A stretch of 64,000 nucleotides of DNA, from NCBI GenBank assembly GCA_023300545.1, contig JALZVT010000002.1, positions 124,001 through 188,000 on the forward strand. The letters are read 5' to 3'. Of this stretch, positions 58,085 through 64,000 are shown piece after piece. The notes under the pieces are model-generated. The model did not search any database. It was not told the DNA's origin and saw only the letters and a list, made by a program, of their open reading frames with translations. The DNA comes from Pseudomonadales bacterium (GTDB lineage: Bacteria > Pseudomonadota > Gammaproteobacteria > Pseudomonadales > Azotimanducaceae). The position numbers and the translations under genes were made by a program. How positions within the stretch are numbered: position 1 is the first letter of the stretch; every line of letters starts with the position of its first letter.

Positions 58085-59461
58085 TTGTCCGGCAACAGCG
58101 CTCCCTTGCCTACAGAAAGTCCTCCAAATCAAACTGAGACCACCCCCTCCCGCTATGCGGTCGAGCTGCGGGGTGTCGGTAAAACATATCCGCTATTTGC
58201 GGGCCCCGGTGACCGCTTTCGACAGCTTTTGGGTGGGGCTGTCAAAGACGGTGTAGACGCACTGACAGACGTAAACCTGAGTGTCGAGCGCGGCCAGATT
58301 TTTGGCATTGTTGGTAAGAACGGCAGCGGCAAGAGCACGCTGTTGCGCCTGCTTTCGGGTGTTTTGCCGCCAACCACCGGCACCATTGAACGACAGGGCA
58401 CGGTCGCCGCTCTGCTTGAACTGGGGGCAGGTTTTAATCCTGAGTTCAGTGGCAGAGACAATGTACTGATCACCTGTTCACTGTTAGGGATTGACGACCA
58501 GAGCGCTTTGCAACGATTGCCCGATATTGAAGCCTTTGCAGACGTCGGTGCCTTTTTTGACCGACCGGTTAAAACTTATTCGACGGGTATGTATGCCCGG
58601 GTAGCCTTTGCGGCCCTTGCCGTGTGTGAGCCTGAAGTGCTGATTCTCGATGAGATTCTGGCGGTGGGTGATGAAGCCTTTCAACGCAAATGCCTGGCGC
58701 GGCTTGAGTCTCTTGCCGCGTCGGGTTGCACCATTATTCTGGTTACCCATAACTCCCAGTTGGTTATCGAGTTTTGCCAGGCGGCGGCTTTATTGGCCGA
58801 CGGTAAGGTGGTTAGTTCGGGTGATCCTAAGACGGTGGTACATGAATACTACCGACAGCAGGGCTTTAATCAGGCAGATGAATTACCCGGCGGTGGTTTT
58901 GCGGCTTCATCCCCAACAGCCGTCGCGGCAGCTGAGAGTGCTCCGAGGGCTGAGAGTGCTGCGGCCGCCTGGTATGACGACACGCTCAGATCGGTCAGCG
59001 TCGCCACCTATGGCAGCGGCGGTGCGCGCATTGAAAACGCGCAGATATGCGATGCGAATGGTGCCCAGGTTAATGTGCTGGTGCGTGGGGCGAGCTACCG
59101 GTTTTGTTACCGCGTGCAGACGTTGGACAACGCTCACAATCTTGAGTTTGGTTCGCTGATAAAAAACACCAGAGGTGTGGAGCTGGGTGGGCTGATATTG
59201 GGCAAGCAGCCCGGGTTGTCAGTGATGCCTGCCAATAGCCGTATCGACGTTGCCTTTCCGTTTGTCGCAAACCTTCTGCCCGGCAGTTACTTTTTTAACG
59301 CGGGGGTGCGGGCTGATTTGAACGGCGTGCCAGATTATCTGCACCGCGTAATGGACGCGCTCATGTTTCGAGTGCAAGACGAAACGAATCATAGTTTGAG
59401 TGGCATTGTCGATTTTAGCGAAACTAAACAACCCCCGTCATTTGTGGTTGTCGACTCGTGA
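58085..59461 (+). CDS. polysaccharide ABC exporter ATP-binding protein (Wzt/TagH type)
   Basis: ATPase of an ABC transporter exporting O-antigen or a similar surface polysaccharide. In 458 aa: ATP-binding domain (about 25-255) with Walker A GKNGSGKSTLL, the Wzt-type LLELGAGFNPEFSGRDN Q-loop region, TYSTGMYARVAFA signature and Walker B VLILDEILAVGDEAF. A C-terminal Wzt_C-like beta domain (about 300-458, VNVLVRGASYRFCYRV, FPFVANLLPGSYFFNAGV) follows; in Wzt it recognises the end group of the glycan. Start is TTG 58085. The permease starts within the stop codon. Confidence 0.92.
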   Translation: MSGNSAPLPTESPPNQTETTPSRYAVELRGVGKTYPLFAGPGDRFRQLLGGAVKDGVDALTDVNLSVERGQIFGIVGKNGSGKSTLLRLLSGVLPPTTGTIERQGTVAALLELGAGFNPEFSGRDNVLITCSLLGIDDQSALQRLPDIEAFADVGAFFDRPVKTYSTGMYARVAFAALAVCEPEVLILDEILAVGDEAFQRKCLARLESLAASGCTIILVTHNSQLVIEFCQAAALLADGKVVSSGDPKTVVHEYYRQQGFNQADELPGGGFAASSPTAVAAAESAPRAESAAAAWYDDTLRSVSVATYGSGGARIENAQICDANGAQVNVLVRGASYRFCYRVQTLDNAHNLEFGSLIKNTRGVELGGLILGKQPGLSVMPANSRIDVAFPFVANLLPGSYFFNAGVRADLNGVPDYLHRVMDALMFRVQDETNHSLSGIVDFSETKQPPSFVVVDS

Positions 59462-60240
59462 GTGAGGGTAGTGTCGCCCGTTCGCGACTGGTCGCCAGGC
59501 TAACGCGCCAACGTATTGCGCAGCGCTACAGTGGTTCGCTGCTGGGTGTTGCCTGGGCATTCCTGTTGCCTTTGCTAATGGTGAGCCTGCTTGCGCTGGT
59601 GTTTGGCGAACTGTTGGCCGTGCGCTGGCAGGTCGGCGAAATTGAAGCCTATGGTGCTGTGCTGTTTAGCGGGCTGGTTGTGCATTTGTTTGTTGCTGAG
59701 TGCATAAGCACGGCGCCTGGCCTGGTGCTTGCGCATGCGCACTACGTTAAAAGCACCACGTTTCCGTTATCAATCTTGCCCTGGACAATGGTGCTGGATG
59801 CGGGCTTTCATCTGCTTGCGGGTGTGATCATGTTGATTGTTGTGGTTCTCTGGTTTGGGTTTTTGTTGCAACCCTCGCTGCTGTTGCTGCCCATTGTGTT
59901 GCTGCCATTGCTGCCATTGGGGTTGGGTTTGGGCTGGTTGCTGAGTGCGCTGACTGCTTATTTTCGCGACCTCGGTCAGGTGACTAATCTGGCGGCCACC
60001 GCCATGCTGTTGCTTTCACCGGTGCTCTATCCGCTCGAAAATGTACCAGCGCAATATCGCGATCTGTATCTGTTGAACCCATTAACGTTACCGGTTGAAA
60101 ACTTGCGGCAGATTTTATTCTACGGTGAAGTGCCAGAGGTTTTTGAATTGTTGCTACCGATTGGCGTGAGTGTGTTGTTTGCCATTGCCGGTCTTTGGGT
60201 GTTCCGTCGTTTGCAACGAGGCTTTTACGATGTCTTGTGA
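59458..60240 (+). CDS. polysaccharide ABC exporter permease (Wzm type)
   Basis: Integral membrane protein of 260 aa with about six helices, of the ABC-2 family. Family marks are the start RLTRQRIAQRYSGSLLGVAWAFLLPLLMV and the block LTAYFRDLGQVTNLAATAMLLLSPVLYP before the last helices. It starts at GTG, overlapping the ATPase stop, so the two subunits are coupled. The end overlaps the start of the sugar epimerase-like gene by 11 bases. Confidence 0.92.
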   Translation: MSEGSVARSRLVARLTRQRIAQRYSGSLLGVAWAFLLPLLMVSLLALVFGELLAVRWQVGEIEAYGAVLFSGLVVHLFVAECISTAPGLVLAHAHYVKSTTFPLSILPWTMVLDAGFHLLAGVIMLIVVVLWFGFLLQPSLLLLPIVLLPLLPLGLGLGWLLSALTAYFRDLGQVTNLAATAMLLLSPVLYPLENVPAQYRDLYLLNPLTLPVENLRQILFYGEVPEVFELLLPIGVSVLFAIAGLWVFRRLQRGFYDVL

Positions 60241-61177
60241 TGTGGTGTTGCTGACGGGTGCAGGCGGTAATCTTGGCGGCCAACTGGCTGACTATTTGGC
60301 GGCCAGGTCTTGGACGCTGCGGGCACTGGTTCGGCAACCCAACTCTCACTACTCGGCGCCGTTCGAACAAGTGCTGGATTGGCCAACGGCACAATCCGAT
60401 CCCCAGGCGCTGCGCGAACTGCTGACAGGTGTTACCGCGGTTGTGCATTTGGCTTCGAGTCAATCGAGTGATCCTACTCAGCAGCAAGATGCGCATCTGC
60501 ACATGCCCGATGCGCTGCTGGCTGCCGGTGCGCAGGTTGGGCTCAAACACTTCATTGCGTTGTCGTCGGTGAAAGCGATCGCGGGTGAACATGATGCCCA
60601 GGTGCTGCAGGCTGAACAGACACCAAAACCAACCAGCGCTTATGGCGACTTCAAGCTCAAAGCCGAACGCTTAGTGAACAATCATCCTGCAAATGCAACG
60701 CTTGCAAGCTTTGTACTGCGCCTGCCGATGGTTTACAGCTCAATGGCTGCAGGTAATTTTGGCTTGCTGCGCAAAATAGCCCGGTTGGGTATTCCGCTGC
60801 CGAGCGCATCTGACAATCAGCGCAGTGTGCTGTACGCGCAGAACTTATTTGGCTTTATTGAACAGCTGTTGCGCTCGTCAAACCCACCAGGGTGCACCAC
60901 GATTCAGCTTGCGGATGAGCAACCACTATCCACTCAGGAATTCTTTAAGCTTGTGGCTGCAGCAGAAGGGGCTTCTGGTCGAACGTTTGCGCTGTCGACG
61001 CGCTGGGCGGAGCGTTTAGCGGGTGTGCCTGTGGTGGGTGGCTTCGCGACGCGATTGCTGGGCTCGCTGGTGATGGACACCACCTCGGCGCAACGCTTTG
61101 CTGGCTGGCAGTTGCCTTATGCCACTGCCGAGGGCGTTGCCGAAGCCATAAAAGGCAACGCCACTACAACGGTTTAA
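60230..61177 (+). CDS. NAD-dependent epimerase/dehydratase family protein
   Basis: Extended short-chain dehydrogenase of 315 aa, probably acting on a nucleotide sugar. It has the NAD(P) loop LLTGAGGNLGGQLADYL (about residues 7-23), HLASSQSSD, the catalytic Tyr/Lys as SAYGDFKLKAE (YxxxK) and FVLRLPMVYS. ATG 60230, inside the permease end and preceded by GAGG, is chosen; an upstream frame to 60170 has no support. The exact reaction is not clear: the C-terminal half lacks strong matches I could assign. Context suggests a precursor or modification step for the exported glycan. Confidence 0.85.
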   Translation: MSCDVVLLTGAGGNLGGQLADYLAARSWTLRALVRQPNSHYSAPFEQVLDWPTAQSDPQALRELLTGVTAVVHLASSQSSDPTQQQDAHLHMPDALLAAGAQVGLKHFIALSSVKAIAGEHDAQVLQAEQTPKPTSAYGDFKLKAERLVNNHPANATLASFVLRLPMVYSSMAAGNFGLLRKIARLGIPLPSASDNQRSVLYAQNLFGFIEQLLRSSNPPGCTTIQLADEQPLSTQEFFKLVAAAEGASGRTFALSTRWAERLAGVPVVGGFATRLLGSLVMDTTSAQRFAGWQLPYATAEGVAEAIKGNATTTV

Positions 61178-61190
61178 CGCGGGCGCTCGT

Positions 61191-62033
61191 CTAGTTAGAG
61201 CCGCTTTCTGCTTTGCGCAACGCCTCTGCCAATCCTTTCACGTCTTGCAACGCCTTCTGGGTGAGGGCCTGCATGTCGGCATTGGGCACGCTCGGATCAA
61301 TGGGGGCAGGTATCGCTCTTGTCGAATCTGCGCCCTGGCTGGCCGTGCCGGTGCTGGCAGACTGGCGAGCGCGCTGTTCCAAAGAACGCGATATCCCAGA
61401 AACCTGAACCGGCGGCGCAGTTGGCGTCGATGCGGGGGAATCACCAGATCCAGTGGGTAGGTCGAGATCGAAGCCTTCTGGGTTTGTGCTACTCCGGTCT
61501 GCCAGGCGGCCGGGTTGGCGGTTACCCGAGCCCTGAGTAATAGTGCCGCCGTTGTCGGTCAGCGTGGTCTCTTGGGGTTGGCTCGACGCCATAAACCCTT
61601 CGACGCCTTCGTTTAAGAGTTTCAGGGCGGCAATACGGGTTTCTTTGGTGGTTCTGTCGGTGTGGTATTCGAACACATGGCTGGTGTCTTTCAGGAGCGA
61701 ACGCAGCACGCGCTCAAGGTCGCCGGTCGCGCTAAAACTCATCGGGTCTTTTGACCAGTGCTCCGGGTAGCCGTCGACCGTAAAGTCGTAACGCTCAGAC
61801 AGGGCGTCGACCACCTTGGCAATGGGTTCGTTACGTACATCCAGTGCAAACCGTTGCTCAGTGCCTGCCTGCTCCCCTCGACTCTTGTCTTCGAAGCTGA
61901 TGTCAGCGTGCGCCATGCTCGTTGTGACACTGAGTAGGCCTGCCAGCAGCGCACAGCTCAATAAGCCGGGTGCCTGTACTCGAGTGCTGCGTGGGTGTGG
62001 GGCCGATTTATGTGGTGCAAAGTAGTTGCCCAT
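61191..62033 (-). CDS. exported protein with an STN-like domain, function unknown
   Basis: A 280-aa protein I cannot place by name. After a twin-Arg-free signal peptide (about 20-43, ending SMAHA) comes a domain of about 100 residues (50-150) resembling secretin/TonB short N-terminal (STN) domains: FALDVRNEPIAKVVDALSERYDFTVDGYP, then LERVLRSLLKDTSHVFEYH. The rest (about 150-280) is polar, rich in Gly, Ser, Thr and Pro, and probably disordered, ending in a short Lys/Ala helix. Such domains often sit in type II/IV secretion systems, but no secretin is in the window. It converges with the epimerase gene, 13 bp apart. Confidence 0.75.
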   Translation of the reverse strand: MGNYFAPHKSAPHPRSTRVQAPGLLSCALLAGLLSVTTSMAHADISFEDKSRGEQAGTEQRFALDVRNEPIAKVVDALSERYDFTVDGYPEHWSKDPMSFSATGDLERVLRSLLKDTSHVFEYHTDRTTKETRIAALKLLNEGVEGFMASSQPQETTLTDNGGTITQGSGNRQPGRLADRSSTNPEGFDLDLPTGSGDSPASTPTAPPVQVSGISRSLEQRARQSASTGTASQGADSTRAIPAPIDPSVPNADMQALTQKALQDVKGLAEALRKAESGSN

Positions 62034-62060
62034 AGCTCGATCTCGCGGGTTGACTGACCC

Positions 62061-64000
62061 CTAGAATACCAGCTTCCACTTTTTCTGAAGCCCGGCGAAC
62101 CCCTCATTTTTGTATATCTGCCAAGCAGACTGCCAGGATGCGGGCTGCAGCAGATGTCTGAGCGTGCCTCTAAGCAGCTGGCCCCTGGTTCTGGTGGCTA
62201 GGGGTTCCGCGAGTTCGGGGGCTGCTTTGGCTGCCTCAGGCCTGTTGTCGGACAATTCGGCGTAAAGTGGGTCGCCATCAGGGAAATCGATGGCTTGAAA
62301 GACGTCCTGCCAGGCGGCTGCGGTGAGGTTTAGGTTGTGCGCGTCGCTGACCCGATCGCGCGCGTTTGTGGCCAGTGATTGCCGCAGCTGCGGATTGCGC
62401 ACCAGCGAGGTAATTGCAGCAACCCAGGTTGCGGTATCGGGGGGGCACAGGAGGCCTGACACCTCGTGTTCGAGCGCGGTGGTGTAAGGCTCTACTCCGG
62501 AGCAGATACAGGGCACGCCGGCTAGTGCGTAGTCAAAATACTTAATCGCACTTTTGCAGTTGTTGAATTCATTGTCGTCGAGAGGAATCAGCGCAATGGT
62601 GTTGTTGCGAGAGGCAATGTAGGCCTTGAACTGTTCGTGCGGCATGAGTGGCGCTGTGTCGAGTGGCAGTCCAACCTCGCGCAGAAAGTCTCCTGGCGGC
62701 CCAATGCCAATGAGCTCGATGTTCTCGTTGGCAACAATCTCTTGCAAAGCTGCGACGAGAAAGTCGACGCGCACGCTGTCAGAGGACGCGACAATGATTC
62801 GCACGGGCTCTGCGTTGTCAGCAGGCTGGGCACTATGCGTTATCGGGGGATGGCTCGACCACGCGCAGTTTGGTGTGACAAACACATTGGGGTTATACGC
62901 CAGCAGTTTGTTTTGCAGCGGCGCGGTAGAAACGCTTACCGCGTCTACTGCTTTCAACATAGCTTCGAGACTGGGGCGCATATTGACGCAATGCTGATGC
63001 ACCGACAGATAGGTTGGCACCTCGATCAGATAATCGTCGATATCAAAAATGACTCGCTTGCCAAGCGCTTGTAGGCGCTCAACCAAGGCGACCTGTTCGT
63101 CACTGGCTTCGCGCTGCAGAACGATGGTGTCAGCCCAATCGAGGTCTGCGTCACTGGGTGCGCCGTAAGGTGCGATTCGGGTCTCGCCACCATAGAGCTG
63201 GTTCTGCCGTTCAAGTGGATCGCCGATACGAATTGAGTAGAGGCTAGACGTGGCGAGGGGCGGCAAACACAGTATGCGATGTTGTTTGCGCAGGCGGAAA
63301 ACTTCGTTGTGCGCAACCGCCGCGGCGTGAGTGCCTGCGGGTGATGGTTCTACCATCACAATAAACTGAAAAATATTTCGTTCGCGGTCGGTGATGTGTT
63401 CTTCGAAACGGCTGAGTGTTCTGGGATCGACGTTTATCTGTACAGCGTCGCCTTCCAAAATAATAGGGGAGAAGCGTTTTATGTTTAAATTTGCTGCATT
63501 AAACAGTTCGACCAGCGTGTCGCGGGTAAAGAAATGCAGGTGGGTGTTGTCCATTATTCCCGTAGGTGTGTATTCCCATCGACCTTCGAGCAGCATCATG
63601 CGTACGCGCTCATGCGCAACGTTGGGTACCGAAGCCACAATTACGCCACCCGGGGTTAGCCTAGAACTCACTTCGCGCAGGATGCGCGCGGGGTCGAGTA
63701 GGTGTTCTAGCACGTCACCAAAAATGATGGCGTCGAAGCGCGTGTCTAGATGTTCTTCTGCGAGCAGAAACGCCTCGATGGAATCGCGAAACACCAGGTC
63801 GAGCACAGACTCAGCTGACGCCGCTGCTATGGCATTGGTTTCTATACCCCAGACAATGTGGCCGTCGTCTTTTAGTGCGGCGCCGAAGTAGCCTTCAGAA
63901 CAGCCAATTTCAAGGACGAGCGCCGGCTTTGTTTGTAAGTGTTCGCGCAGATAACGGATGACCCGGGTGTGAGAATTATTCTCGACTTGCAGGTTTATTA
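62061..64000 (-). CDS. fused SAM-dependent methyltransferase-glycosyltransferase (5' end cut by window)
   Basis: The frame is open from 64000, so the start is outside the window; an internal GTG at 63806 is not the start. Reading from the edge: a class I methyltransferase with SAM motif VLEIGCSEGYFGAAL (near 63901-63860), DAIIFGDVLEHLLDP and GGVIVASVPNVAHE. After about 200 residues a GT4-like glycosyltransferase follows: DADLDWADTIVLQR, KRVIFDIDDYLIEVP, and the C-terminal GVPCICSGVEPYTTALEHE, then HEVSGLLCPPD for the nucleotide-sugar. At least 645 residues. Likely a sugar transfer and methylation step of the surface glycan exported by the Wzm/Wzt pair. Confidence 0.88.
   Translation of the reverse strand, partial: INLQVENNSHTRVIRYLREHLQTKPALVLEIGCSEGYFGAALKDDGHIVWGIETNAIAAASAESVLDLVFRDSIEAFLLAEEHLDTRFDAIIFGDVLEHLLDPARILREVSSRLTPGGVIVASVPNVAHERVRMMLLEGRWEYTPTGIMDNTHLHFFTRDTLVELFNAANLNIKRFSPIILEGDAVQINVDPRTLSRFEEHITDRERNIFQFIVMVEPSPAGTHAAAVAHNEVFRLRKQHRILCLPPLATSSLYSIRIGDPLERQNQLYGGETRIAPYGAPSDADLDWADTIVLQREASDEQVALVERLQALGKRVIFDIDDYLIEVPTYLSVHQHCVNMRPSLEAMLKAVDAVSVSTAPLQNKLLAYNPNVFVTPNCAWSSHPPITHSAQPADNAEPVRIIVASSDSVRVDFLVAALQEIVANENIELIGIGPPGDFLREVGLPLDTAPLMPHEQFKAYIASRNNTIALIPLDDNEFNNCKSAIKYFDYALAGVPCICSGVEPYTTALEHEVSGLLCPPDTATWVAAITSLVRNPQLRQSLATNARDRVSDAHNLNLTAAAWQDVFQAIDFPDGDPLYAELSDNRPEAAKAAPELAEPLATRTRGQLLRGTLRHLLQPASWQSAWQIYKNEGFAGLQKKWKLVF

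Overview
The window is the chromosomal replication-origin region of a gammaproteobacterium. Gene order strongly recalls Pseudomonas and its relatives: dnaA-dnaN-recF-gyrB on one side of the origin, rpmH-rnpA-yidD-yidC-mnmE-mnmG-rsmG-parA-parB-atpIBEFHAGDC on the other. An aa3 cytochrome oxidase cluster, a def-fmt-rsmB-trkA block and engB-polA lie further out. Base composition looks like roughly 55 percent GC by eye. An aa3-type oxidase with its own assembly genes, ergothioneine synthesis and a lipid A type outer membrane point to a free-living aerobic Gram-negative. I cannot name the genus.

Layout: 1-5284 holds a diheme cytochrome c4, engB, a luciferase-like oxidoreductase and polA. 5306-9158 holds a DUF2782 protein, homoserine kinase and the ergothioneine pair egtB-egtD. 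9197-18350 is the cytochrome c oxidase locus, read leftwards as ctaC-ctaD-ctaG-ctaE, then (past the oppositely oriented DUF2909 gene) SURF1, an unnamed membrane-anchored protein, ctaA, ctaB and sco. 18723-22995 holds an unusual aroE-YheV fusion, tsaC, dprA and a LysM protein. 23282-29023 is def-fmt-rsmB-trkA-trkH. 29051-32054 holds a lipid A acyltransferase, tag, gmhB and plsC. 32070-38286 is gyrB-recF-dnaN-dnaA, with two perfect parS sites inside recF. 38287-39309 is oriC: an AT-rich stretch beside a cluster of DnaA boxes. 39310-47910 runs rpmH to parB. 47955-55180 is the complete F1Fo ATP synthase operon behind a good sigma70 promoter. 55177-58014 is a tandem pair of exported cyclophilin-like proteins with a large unrecognised C-terminal region. 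58085-64000 begins a polysaccharide locus: Wzt/Wzm ABC transporter, sugar epimerase-like protein, an exported STN-like protein, and a methyltransferase-glycosyltransferase cut by the window end.

How it works together: most genes run away from oriC, on the minus strand to its left and the plus strand to its right, so transcription mostly follows the forks. ParA/ParB with the parS pair would segregate the origin. The cta/sco/SURF1 genes build a terminal oxidase and cytochrome c4 is a likely electron donor; the proton gradient then drives the ATP synthase.

Most of the window is conserved housekeeping DNA, and I see no phage, transposase, CRISPR array, defence island or tRNA. The points most worth a second look are the AroE-YheV fusion, rnpA with no ordinary start codon, the cyclophilin pair in which one copy has lost the catalytic arginine, parS sites written into recF, an 11-bp phased DnaA-box array, and short duplications of gene ends after atpG and egtD.
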